A stretch of DNA of 6,245 nucleotides from JAMOQA01 sp964582785 (lineage in GTDB: Bacteria > Acidobacteriota > Polarisedimenticolia > J045): the NCBI GenBank assembly GCA_964582785.1, contig CAZOTT010000144.1, positions 1-6,245 of the forward strand, read 5' to 3'. Numbering within the stretch: the stretch's first letter is position 1; every line of letters starts with the position of its first letter. The notes beneath the pieces are model-generated. The model made no database searches. It was not told the DNA's origin and saw only the letters and a list, made by a program, of their open reading frames with translations. Positions 1-6,190 of this stretch are shown piece by piece. The translations under genes and the position numbers were made by a program.

Positions 1-2123
1 CCCCCGGCGGGGGCCCGGAGGTCGCACGCCGCCAGGCGCCGCAGGATGTCCGCCGCCCGGGCCTCGAGACGGGACACCTCGGCCCGGGCGGCCGCGATCC
101 GCTCGGGGCGGGCGCCCCGTTCCAGGAGGCGCGCCTCGTCCAGCGCGGCCCGCAGCACCCCTTCCTTGATCTTGAGCTCCTTGGTCACCTGCTCGTACAG
201 GTCTGCGGGAACCAGTCCCTCCTTCCGCAGGCGCCCGAGGCGCTCGTGGCGGGCCCGCAGGTGCTCCACCTCGGCGCGGGCCGCGCGGACCTTCTCCCGC
301 GCCTGGCGCACCCGCTCCTTCTCCGGGCCGTCCAGCAGCAGGGACAGGTCCGCCCGGGCACGTTCCACCTCCGACCGGGTCATCGCCAGCTGGGCCAGCA
401 GGTCGCTGCGGTCGAGCCGGGCCACCACCTGCCCCGCCTCCACCCGGTCTCCTTCCCGGACCAGGACCTCGGCCAGGTTGCCCGCGACCTCCGGCCGGAC
501 GGCGACCCGGCTGCCCGCCTCCAGGACCACCTGCCCCCCCACCCTGAGGGGCCGGGGCACGGCGAGGAGGATCCCGGCGACGACCACGGCGGCGCCCACC
601 GTCAGCATCCGGGCCGGTGTCAGGCGGGACAGGGCGCGGAGCAGGGCCCGCCCGAGCCCGAGGAACAGGCGGCGACCGAGCCAGCCGAGGACCAGGACCA
701 GCGCGACCGGTCCCCACAGGCCGGCCACGGCCGTGGACAGGTTCAGGGCCAGGTGTCCCAGGAGGGCGAAGATCCCGAGGATGTAGATCGTCGAGAGGAC
801 CCCGTAGATCCCGAGGAAGAAACGGGCCCGGGCGGGGAGCGCCGGGGCCTCCCCCCGCCGGCCGAACAGCCGTCCGATGCCCCGCGCCACGGCCCCCAGG
901 GCGGTCGACCGGAGGTTCGGGATGCCCGAGAGGTCGGACAGGACGTAGTACCCGTCGAGCCGGAGCAGCGGGTTCAGGTTCATCAGCACCCCGGCCCCGG
1001 AGGCCGCCGCGGCGACGAAAGCGAGGACCTTGCCCGTCCCCGGGGCGAGGAACCGCCAGAGATGGAGCGCGGCAACCGCCACCCCCAGGTCGAACATCGG
1101 CCCGGCGAGGCCGACGAGGACCCGGTGCCGGCGGCGGCGGAAGAGCCACGCGTCCGACACGTCCACGTAGAGGGCGGGCATGATGAAGAAGATCAGCAGG
1201 AAACCGAGTTCCGGAACGCGCCCCCCGTAGTGCTTGCAGGTCAGGCCGTGGGCGAACTCGTGGAGGGCGGTGAGGACGATCGCGGCGAGGATGAAGCCGC
1301 CGAGCCAGCCCCCCGCGGCGAGGTGCGGGAGGTGGGCCAGCAGCTCCGCGCGGTGGGTCACGGCGATCCACCCGGCGGAAGCGAGCGCGGCCAGGTACGC
1401 GGCGACGAAACCGGGGGTCCACAGGAACCGCAGGGCGGGTTCCAGGCGGGCGAACAGCCGGTCGGGGTCGAAGAGCGGCACCTGGAAGTAGAGCAGGCTC
1501 CGGCGGCGGCGGGGGCGCCGCTGGCGCTTCGCCTCCTCCGCCGCGGCGCGGGTCCCCGCCTGCACGAGAACGCCCCGCAGGGCCGCGGCCCGCTGGTTCG
1601 AGGGGTTCTCCACCAGGATCTCGTCGAGAGCGCGGAGAGCCGCCCGGAAACGGCCCTGCCGCAGCAGGTCGACCGCCTCGTCGAACTTTTCCGCCTCCCG
1701 CTGGCGCCGCTCGTCGCGGCTCATGCCCGGTGGGAGCGGATCGGTGGCCCGGCGCACGTGGAAGCCGCCCCTTTCGAGGGTCGCCAGGACCCGCGCCCCG
1801 AGGGCCGGGGCGAGGGCGGGAAGCCGGACGTCCCCCTCGTCCTCGACGAGGCCCTTCTCCCGCAGGGTGTCCAGGAACTCCTCGAGCTCGTCCAGGGCCA
1901 GTTCCTCGCCGAACCGGACGGCGAGCTGGACCTGGATGTCCACCGGGGAGTGTTCCCCGTCCAGCAGCTCGAGGATCGCCCCCTCGATCTCCCCGAAGCG
2001 GAAGTACCGCCGGGCCCGCGGATCCTTCACGATGCGCCCGCGGCCGGTCTCCCCGTCCGGCAGTACGACCAGCCCCGTCCGCAGGCGCGGGGGCGCCACG
2101 CTCGCCATGCCCTCGGAACCCAT
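1..2123 (-). CDS. PqqD-like / M50 metallopeptidase / HlyD-type adaptor fusion protein (3'-truncated by window edge)
   Basis: The reading frame is open from ATG at 2123 to the left edge, about 707 residues with no stop. Domains in order: residues ~14-95 resemble the PqqD/RiPP-recognition winged-helix fold (RRYFRFGEIEGAILELLDG, then EFLDTLREKGLV); ~134-190 are helical and TPR-like (FDEAVDLLRQGRFRAALRAL); 199-208 form a basic stretch (KRQRRPRRRR). From ~235 there are several membrane segments with the M50 zinc motif HEFAH at 288-292 and the second motif NPLLRLDG, putative third zinc ligand Asp390. A final membrane segment (~505-522) leads into an HlyD-type lipoyl half-motif (VREGDRVEAGQVVARLD), a long coiled coil (~578-690) and the start of the second lipoyl half (DLRAPAG) at the edge. 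Such fusions are usually annotated as putative peptide zinc metalloproteases or site-2 protease family proteins. Intact zinc motifs suggest an active or metal-binding membrane domain; the substrate is unknown. The start is chosen for the GGGAG four bases upstream; Met6 (2108) is a poorer alternative. Domain identity is firm, function inferred. Confidence 0.88.
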   Translation of the reverse strand, partial: MGSEGMASVAPPRLRTGLVVLPDGETGRGRIVKDPRARRYFRFGEIEGAILELLDGEHSPVDIQVQLAVRFGEELALDELEEFLDTLREKGLVEDEGDVRLPALAPALGARVLATLERGGFHVRRATDPLPPGMSRDERRQREAEKFDEAVDLLRQGRFRAALRALDEILVENPSNQRAAALRGVLVQAGTRAAAEEAKRQRRPRRRRSLLYFQVPLFDPDRLFARLEPALRFLWTPGFVAAYLAALASAGWIAVTHRAELLAHLPHLAAGGWLGGFILAAIVLTALHEFAHGLTCKHYGGRVPELGFLLIFFIMPALYVDVSDAWLFRRRRHRVLVGLAGPMFDLGVAVAALHLWRFLAPGTGKVLAFVAAAASGAGVLMNLNPLLRLDGYYVLSDLSGIPNLRSTALGAVARGIGRLFGRRGEAPALPARARFFLGIYGVLSTIYILGIFALLGHLALNLSTAVAGLWGPVALVLVLGWLGRRLFLGLGRALLRALSRLTPARMLTVGAAVVVAGILLAVPRPLRVGGQVVLEAGSRVAVRPEVAGNLAEVLVREGDRVEAGQVVARLDRSDLLAQLAMTRSEVERARADLSLLLDGPEKERVRQAREKVRAARAEVEHLRARHERLGRLRKEGLVPADLYEQVTKELKIKEGVLRAALDEARLLERGARPERIAAARAEVSRLEARAADILRRLAACDLRAPAG

Positions 2124-2226
2124 CGCCTCTCCCGGGGGGCGCACCCCGATCGTCCCGGCGGGCACCGGGACAGGGGGAACCCCTGCGGCAAAGGTGGGTC
2201 CCGGCCGGGCGGGCGGCAAGAGGGGG

Positions 2227-2595
2227 CTAGCCCTCCGAACCGTCCCCCTCGTCGTCCAGGTCGTCGTCGGTGGTCGAGGTCACGGTGGCGCGGACCAGGA
2301 CCAGCGTGCCGGAATCGAGGACGCGCACCTCGGCATCCTCGACGACGTCACCCTCGAACAGGTCGTCCAGGATGGCGTCCTCCTCCCCGTCCAGGACGAT
2401 CACCGCGTCCTCGGGCACCTGGATCACCAGGTCCCCCCGGTCCGGGTCCCGGACGGTCAGGGTTTCCTCGTCCAGGTCCACCTGGAGGATGGTGCCCGAA
2501 ACGTGGGCCACCGACGCTCCCCGCACCACGGGGACCGTCACGAGCAGGACCAGGGCCACCACCGCCCACCAGGGAACCCTCCAGCCGGTCCGCAT
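2227..2595 (-). CDS. Small acidic exported protein, DUF5666-like beta fold
   Basis: This is a 122-residue protein with a Sec-type signal peptide: basic start (MRTGWR), hydrophobic core at about 8-24 and a plausible cleavage site near Arg25-Gly26-Ala27. The mature part is strongly acidic and ends in a D/E/S/G-rich tail (TTDDDLDDEGDGSEG). Its body shows a single repeat reminiscent of the DUF5666 / small OB-like fold: GTILQVDLDEETLTVRD, then IQVPEDAVIVLDG, then a LFEGDVVEDAEVRV segment like the family's LKVGDRVEV element. The function of such domains is not established. The ATG at 2595 follows GGAGGA with 9 bases between, so the start is well supported. The stop TAG lies 103 bp before the start of the M50 fusion gene on the same strand, so the two could be co-transcribed, although the gap leaves room for a separate promoter. 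The family assignment is from pattern memory and moderate. Confidence 0.8.
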   Translation of the reverse strand: MRTGWRVPWWAVVALVLLVTVPVVRGASVAHVSGTILQVDLDEETLTVRDPDRGDLVIQVPEDAVIVLDGEEDAILDDLFEGDVVEDAEVRVLDSGTLVLVRATVTSTTDDDLDDEGDGSEG

Positions 2596-2852
2596 CGTCG
2601 TCGTTCCTCCGGTCCCGCCCGGTTCCCGGTCCGCGGGGGCCGGGCCGGAATCTTCCGTCCTCGTCCGCGGTTCATCATGGGGTTGCCCGGACGGTGCGGC
2701 AAGCGGAAACTGGTGGCGCTCCCCGGGGAAAACCCCTTCCCTTCCGCCCGGATTCGCGGTACATGGGGAGACCGATGTTTCGCTTGAACCGGACAGATCG
2801 AGCGCTCCTCGCCCTGCCGGCGGGCGCGCCCCTCTCCATGGAGGCCATTCCC
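2596..2852. promoter_or_regulatory. Divergent intergenic region (257 bp)
   Basis: This is the only divergent gap in the window, so promoters for the minus-strand unit (small acidic protein, possibly with the M50 fusion) and for the plus-strand exported protein are expected here. It is slightly less GC-rich than the genes. One sigma70-like minus-strand candidate is listed separately. For the plus strand I found no convincing -35/-10 pair: TTGAAC at 2784-2789 lacks a matching -10, and TACATG at 2760-2765 lacks a -35. A GGGG-AAAA-CCCC inverted repeat lies at about 2725-2736 and is too short to interpret. Confidence 0.5.
2674..2702 (-). promoter_or_regulatory. Candidate sigma70-type promoter for the small acidic protein gene
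   Basis: Read on the minus strand, TTGCCG (2702-2697, 4 of 6 matches to TTGACA) is separated by 17 bp from CATGAT (2679-2674, 4 of 6 matches to TATAAT). Transcription would begin near 2667, giving a leader of about 70 nt before the ATG at 2595. Spacing is ideal and the place is right, but both hexamers are imperfect and chance matches are possible. Confidence 0.3.
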
Positions 2853-3356
2853 ATGCTGCGTCGACTCCCCCTCCTCCTGCTCCTCCTCGCCGTGCTGGTC
2901 GCGGCCCCCGCGGCCCGGGCAGCGGACCAGCCCTTCGACCTGAAGGTTCGCCTGGACCTGCCGCCGGAGGTCACGGCCCGGCTCCATGCCGGCGACATTC
3001 TCCAGGTGATCGTGCGGCCGGAAGTCCAGTACGGCCAGCGGACGGTGCCCGGAGAGCCGGTCGTCTTCGAGAAGGCCTGGGAGCCGGGCCTGGTCCTGGA
3101 GCCGATCCGCCTCGCGGGCGTCCTCGAACCGGACCAGATCTACCGGCTCGAGTTCCGGGTCGTGCGCAGGAACGAGCGGGGCCGGGAAACCGCGGTCCGG
3201 TACCTGTCGGCCCTCGCCAGGCTGCCGCGGAAGCCGGTGGAAAACGGCATCCGCATGCGGCTCTTCCTCGGCCATCCGCGGGACCAGCGGGACAACCACA
3301 TCCTGGTGACCCGGGACAGTGACGGGGTGTTCCGCGTGATGGTCTTCACGGCGTAG
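2853..3356 (+). CDS. Exported protein of unknown function
   Basis: The protein has 167 residues. A classical Sec signal peptide is present: MLRR, a Leu/Val/Ala core from 5 to about 18, and an Ala-Arg-Ala cleavage motif at 21-23, leaving a mature protein of about 144 residues beginning ADQPFDLKV. The mature part alternates hydrophobic and charged residues (FDLKVRLDLPPEV, ILQVIVRPEVQYG, YRLEFRVVRRNERG, NGIRMRLFLG), suggesting an all-beta periplasmic or outer-membrane-associated domain. It has one or no cysteines and no lipobox, and I recognise no family. The start at 2853 is chosen because GGAGG (2840-2844) sits 8 bases upstream and the signal peptide begins directly there; an in-frame ATG at 2838 would overlap that site. 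The frame is open far upstream, but this is a GC-rich artefact crossing the minus-strand genes. The gene stands alone on its strand and ends just before a strong terminator. Confidence 0.82.
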   Translation: MLRRLPLLLLLLAVLVAAPAARAADQPFDLKVRLDLPPEVTARLHAGDILQVIVRPEVQYGQRTVPGEPVVFEKAWEPGLVLEPIRLAGVLEPDQIYRLEFRVVRRNERGRETAVRYLSALARLPRKPVENGIRMRLFLGHPRDQRDNHILVTRDSDGVFRVMVFTA

Positions 3357-3378
3357 CCGTTCCCGGGGCACGAAACCA

Positions 3379-3413
3379 GGGGCCCCCTCCCGCGGGAGGG
3401 GGCCCTCCGTTTT
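3379..3413 (+). terminator. Intrinsic terminator between convergent genes
   Basis: A perfect 26 bp palindrome (arms 3380-3391 and 3394-3405, GGGCCCCCTCCC and its complement around a central GC) starts 23 bp after the stop of the exported-protein gene and is followed by TCCG and TTTT at 3410-3413. The stem is very stable and the T-run is short. On the minus strand it is followed only by CTGGTTTCG, so it may act weakly for the Pal-like gene that converges from the right. Confidence 0.75.
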
Positions 3414-3428
3414 CGGCGGCCGCGGACC

Positions 3429-4289
3429 TCAGTGGCCCGCCCGGCACTCCAGGATGAAGACGGCCCGCCGGTTCTTCGCGTGCTCCTCCTCGGTCCGGGC
3501 GTGGGGAATCAGCGGCTCCTCCTCGCCCTTGCTCACCGTGACGATCGGCAGCGACTCCATGCCCGGCTCGGCACGCAGGGCATCCGCCACCGCCCGGGCC
3601 CTCTTCGCCCCGAGGGCCAGGTTGTACTCGGTGGTTCCCCGCTCGTCGCAGTGTCCCTCGATCGTGACCCGCTCCACCCGGTCACCCAGGTTGCGCAGGG
3701 TCGCGGCAACCTGGCGGATCCACGCGAGATCCTGCTCGTCCAGGTCGTAGCGATCGAACGCGAAGTGAACGTGGGGCACGGCAAGCTTCTTGGCCGCCAC
3801 GACGCAAGGATCCGGCTTCGGTGGCGGCACCGTCACGACGAGTGCCCGGGACGAGGCCAGCGTGACCGGCTTTCCGGAAGGACCGCCGGCCAGGGTGGCG
3901 GTCACCCGGTAGCGCCCCGGCGGGAGGTCCGTGCCGACCGCGAGGCTGCCGGCGTAGAGACCGTCCTTCCCTTCCCGGAGGGTGACCGTCCGCTTCGTCC
4001 CGGCCGCGCCGCCGTCGATCCCCTCGAGGGTGACCTCCGCGGTCCGGCCCGGCGTGGCCCGCAGGCGGAAGTCGACGGTGTCCCCGGGCTTGGGGGCCCA
4101 GGGCTGAACGTCGATGTACTCGATCCGGTCCGGGTGGGGCGGGGCCGCCTCCACCACCGCTTCCACGGTGTCCGGGAACTCCTTCGCCAGTTTCTGCCGG
4201 GAGGTCGTGGCGCACCCCGCCAGCAGCAGGGTGACGACCAACCCGGCAACCAGTGCCAGCAGCGTGCTCGTCCGCAGGGTCGTCCGCAT
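3429..4289 (-). CDS. Pal/OmpA-family peptidoglycan-binding lipoprotein with extra beta-rich domain
   Basis: The protein has 286 residues. A lipoprotein signal peptide ends in LLLAGC with the lipidated cysteine at 26. Residues ~56-155 form a beta-rich, probably Ig-like domain (YIDVQPWAPKPGDTVDFRL, GLYAGSLAVG, LPPGRYRVTATL), followed by a proline linker (PPPKPDP). Residues ~170-283 are an OmpA C-terminal domain: HFAFDRYDLDEQDLAWI, the Pal hallmark IEGHCDERGTTEYNLALG (210-227) with RAR downstream, and NRRAVFILE at 273-281. In the family this domain binds diaminopimelate of peptidoglycan; Asp215 and the Arg residues of KRARAV and NRR fit the ligand positions. The role is therefore tethering the outer membrane to the cell wall. 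Canonical Pal lacks the middle domain and normally sits beside tolB, which is not seen here; upstream is a glycosyltransferase gene. ATG 4289 is chosen for the short n-region and a GAGG 7 bases upstream; ATG 4340 is in frame but gives an unusually long leader. Confidence 0.9.
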   Translation of the reverse strand: MRTTLRTSTLLALVAGLVVTLLLAGCATTSRQKLAKEFPDTVEAVVEAAPPHPDRIEYIDVQPWAPKPGDTVDFRLRATPGRTAEVTLEGIDGGAAGTKRTVTLREGKDGLYAGSLAVGTDLPPGRYRVTATLAGGPSGKPVTLASSRALVVTVPPPKPDPCVVAAKKLAVPHVHFAFDRYDLDEQDLAWIRQVAATLRNLGDRVERVTIEGHCDERGTTEYNLALGAKRARAVADALRAEPGMESLPIVTVSKGEEEPLIPHARTEEEHAKNRRAVFILECRAGH

Positions 4290-4305
4290 CGTCTCGCCTC
4301 TCGTC

Positions 4306-4327
4306 CCGGGCGCCCGCGGGCGCCCGG
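4306..4327 (-). repeat. 22 bp perfect palindrome between glycosyltransferase stop and lipoprotein start
   Basis: Arms 4306-4315 (CCGGGCGCCC) and 4318-4327 (its exact complement) surround a central GC. In RNA this gives a very stable hairpin with a minimal loop. No T-run follows on the minus strand (GACGAGAGG follows), so it does not look like an ordinary intrinsic terminator. It could be a processing or stability element, an attenuator, or simply a product of high GC. Confidence 0.6.
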
Positions 4328-4336
4328 CAGGGAAGG

Positions 4337-6091
4337 TCATCGGTTCGGGCCCCTCGCGGGCGCGTCGATTCTCCCGCCGGGACCGGCAGGGACGCCGTCC
4401 CCGCCCGTCGAATCATCGTCGGCGCCGGGGGCCCCTGTCAACGCGGGCGGGCGCAACTCCCCCGGGACCCGGGCCGGCACGAGCCAGGGGCGCACCGGGA
4501 CGCCGCGAACCTCCGGGGCCCCGCCGGGCACCGGCACCGGGAGGAAACCCCCCGCGGCGAGCACCTCCTGGGCTCCCGGCCCGGCCCAGGCGAGCACGAC
4601 TCTCCTCCGCCCCGACTTCCCCAGGACGCGCACCGCGCGCCGGGCCTCGTCGCCGGACCACGGGTGGGCGGACAGGTCGCCCTCCCAGGGACGGTCGAGG
4701 AGGAACGCCACGTAGAGGCCGACGTGCCCGCCACCGACCACCGGTTCCCGGACCCCGGCCGCGGCAAGCGCGCCGGCGATCGCCCGGGCGGCGGTGATTT
4801 CCGGGCCCCGGGCGGCCTCCAGCCGTCCCGGCAGGGCCATGACGGCGGGAAGCGCGAAATCCAGGAGAAGGGCCGCGGCGAGCAGCCCCGCGACCAGGAG
4901 CCGGTGCCTCGATTCCGGCCCCGGGATCCACGAGACCGTGCCGAGCCCCGCTGCCATCGCCAGGGGCAGGGCGGGCCAGAAATAACGCGTCGAGGAGGCC
5001 TGGACCGGCAGGTAGACCAGGACCAGGAGGGCGGCGGGCAGGCCCGCCCAGCGCCACCGCTGGACCCGCAGGTTCTGCCGGAACGGGCGGTGAAGGAGCA
5101 GGCCGGCCAGCAGCAGGGCCGGGGCGAACCGGAGCAGGTCCAGCCCCGCGAGAGCATCGAGGGCCTCCCGGTAGTTCCGCAGGGAAAGCCTCACCTGGTG
5201 GCGGAACGCCGCGGGACCGTCGAACGGGGACCAGCACCGGTAGGGCATCCGGGAGGGGTCTTCCCAGGCGGTGACCCGTCCCCGTTCGACCCGGTGGAGG
5301 GTCACCCGGTACGGGTGCACCGGCTCGGCCACCCCCGGCGCGACGAGGGAATGGTTCAGGGACCCGCTGGTGGAGAAGACGAACCCCCCGTACTTCGCCG
5401 AGAGCGTCGCGACCCAGGGCGCGGCCACCGCGGCGAAGGCCAGCAGGGTCACGGCCGCCGCCCGCGCCACCCGCCGCGCCGGGGACTCCCCGGCGCCGGC
5501 CCGGAGGCCCGAGACCCCGAGGGTGAACAGGACCGCCAGCGGAAACGCGACCGCCTTCGCGAGGTAGGCCCCTCCCAGGAGGGCCCCGGCCGCCACCTGC
5601 CGGCCCTTGCGGACGGGCCAGGATTCGGAGACCAGAACGGCGAGGCCCAGGGCCAGGAGCCCGCCGAGAAGGAGGTCCGGAGTGATCGCCGGCACGGACC
5701 ACGACACGGCCGCGAGGACCAGGACCCCTCCCGCCCAGCGGGCCGCCAGGCTTTCCGGCAGGACGGCCCGCAGGAAGGCCGTCCCCCCCCCGATGAAGAC
5801 CAGGCCCGACACCGCGACCGCGGCCCGGCCGGCGGCAAGGGGCGAGAACCCCAGCCAGCGGAAGGGAACCATCAGCAGCGGCAGGAGGGGACCCCAGTAC
5901 CCGGAGACGGCCAGCCGGAACCTTCCCGCGGCCCAGTAGCCCGCCAGGCGCACGTAGGCGATTCCGTCCGGGTTCATCGCCCCCGCCGCCCGGACCGCGG
6001 CCCAGGCCAGCAACGGCGCCGCGAGCACCAGCCACCCCGCCGCTCCCGGTGACCCGGTTGCCCGGCGAACCTTTCCCCCGTCGCCGTTCAT
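4337..6091 (-). CDS. Polytopic GT-C family (ArnT/PMT-like) glycosyltransferase
   Basis: The protein has 584 residues. After a short N-terminal tail, a first membrane helix (~20-38) is followed by a loop with NPDGIAYVRLA (40-50); an acidic residue here, Asp42, is the usual catalytic position of GT-C enzymes. Further family-like features are SGYWGPLLPLL (63-73), TPDLLLGGLLA (137-147), YLAKAVAFPL (176-185) and STRYFWPALPLAMA (367-380). Many hydrophobic helices cover about 80-225 and 315-420. Residues ~425-545 are a soluble, probably periplasmic C-terminal domain; ~545-584 is a Pro/Gly/Ala/Asp tail likely to be disordered. GT-C enzymes of this type transfer a sugar from a polyprenyl-phosphate donor to lipid or protein on the outer face of the inner membrane; acceptor and sugar cannot be read. 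The start at 6091 has GGGGAGG 8 bases upstream; a GTG at 6118 is a weaker alternative. The stop TGA overlaps an in-frame ATG (4340) of the downstream lipoprotein frame. Confidence 0.8.
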   Translation of the reverse strand: MNGDGGKVRRATGSPGAAGWLVLAAPLLAWAAVRAAGAMNPDGIAYVRLAGYWAAGRFRLAVSGYWGPLLPLLMVPFRWLGFSPLAAGRAAVAVSGLVFIGGGTAFLRAVLPESLAARWAGGVLVLAAVSWSVPAITPDLLLGGLLALGLAVLVSESWPVRKGRQVAAGALLGGAYLAKAVAFPLAVLFTLGVSGLRAGAGESPARRVARAAAVTLLAFAAVAAPWVATLSAKYGGFVFSTSGSLNHSLVAPGVAEPVHPYRVTLHRVERGRVTAWEDPSRMPYRCWSPFDGPAAFRHQVRLSLRNYREALDALAGLDLLRFAPALLLAGLLLHRPFRQNLRVQRWRWAGLPAALLVLVYLPVQASSTRYFWPALPLAMAAGLGTVSWIPGPESRHRLLVAGLLAAALLLDFALPAVMALPGRLEAARGPEITAARAIAGALAAAGVREPVVGGGHVGLYVAFLLDRPWEGDLSAHPWSGDEARRAVRVLGKSGRRRVVLAWAGPGAQEVLAAGGFLPVPVPGGAPEVRGVPVRPWLVPARVPGELRPPALTGAPGADDDSTGGDGVPAGPGGRIDAPARGPNR

Positions 6092-6119
6092 CCTCCCGGC
6101 CTCCCCGGGCCCGGGCACG

Positions 6120-6145
6120 AAAACCGCCGCGGCCCGGCCGCGGCG
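6120..6145 (-). terminator. Intrinsic terminator downstream of the tRNA-Ala gene
   Basis: Read on the minus strand, a 9 bp GC-only stem (CGCCGCGGC, 6145-6137, with its complement at 6133-6125), a 3 nt loop CGG, one extra G and then TTTT (6123-6120) form a rho-independent terminator. It lies about 46 bp beyond the tRNA 3' end and only 28 bp before the glycosyltransferase start codon, so it should separate the two transcripts. Confidence 0.65.
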
Positions 6146-6164
6146 CGGATTCCCCCGTTCAGGC

Positions 6165-6188
6165 GTCCCCGGGACCGTTCCCGGGGAC
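6165..6188 (-). repeat. tRNA 3'-trailer hairpin
   Basis: A perfect 10 bp inverted repeat (6165-6174 GTCCCCGGGA and 6179-6188 TCCCGGGGAC) with a 4 nt loop begins two bases after the encoded CCA of tRNA-Ala. There is no T-run, so it is more likely a trailer structure affecting 3' processing or part of a tandem termination signal than a terminator by itself. Confidence 0.6.
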
Positions 6189-6190
6189 CG

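Noticed and set aside
2124..2226. Possible small peptide gene or regulatory RNA between the acidic protein and the M50 fusion
   Set aside because: I looked for a precursor-peptide ORF because of the PqqD-like domain. The 103 bp gap shows only two short 6 bp inverted repeats and no start codon with ribosome binding site leading to a convincing peptide.
1723..2787. Plus-strand 354-codon open frame
   Set aside because: Low-complexity Ser/Arg/Pro composition, antisense to two supported genes.
246..3356. Very long plus-strand open frame (1036 codons)
   Set aside because: Only its last 168 codons (from 2853) look like a real gene. The upstream part is low-complexity Pro/Gly/Arg/Glu text antisense to the M50 fusion and the small acidic protein, which have clear domains.
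2538..3371. Minus-strand 277-codon open frame
   Set aside because: It is antisense to the exported protein with signal peptide, crosses the divergent intergenic region and has no recognisable domain or signal.
4290..4340. In-frame upstream start (ATG 4340) for the Pal-like lipoprotein
   Set aside because: It would give a 17-residue extension before an already complete lipoprotein signal peptide, and the 22 bp palindrome falls inside it. Kept as a finding because of the ATGA overlap.
4253..6052. Plus-strand 599-codon open frame
   Set aside because: It is antisense to the glycosyltransferase, which shows coherent membrane segments and motifs; the plus-strand product is Gly/Arg/Pro/Gln-rich without domains. 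GC-rich shadow.
6092..6118. GTG start at 6118 for the glycosyltransferase
   Set aside because: ATG 6091 has a strong GGGGAGG at 8 bases; the GTG abuts the terminator T-run and has no ribosome binding site.
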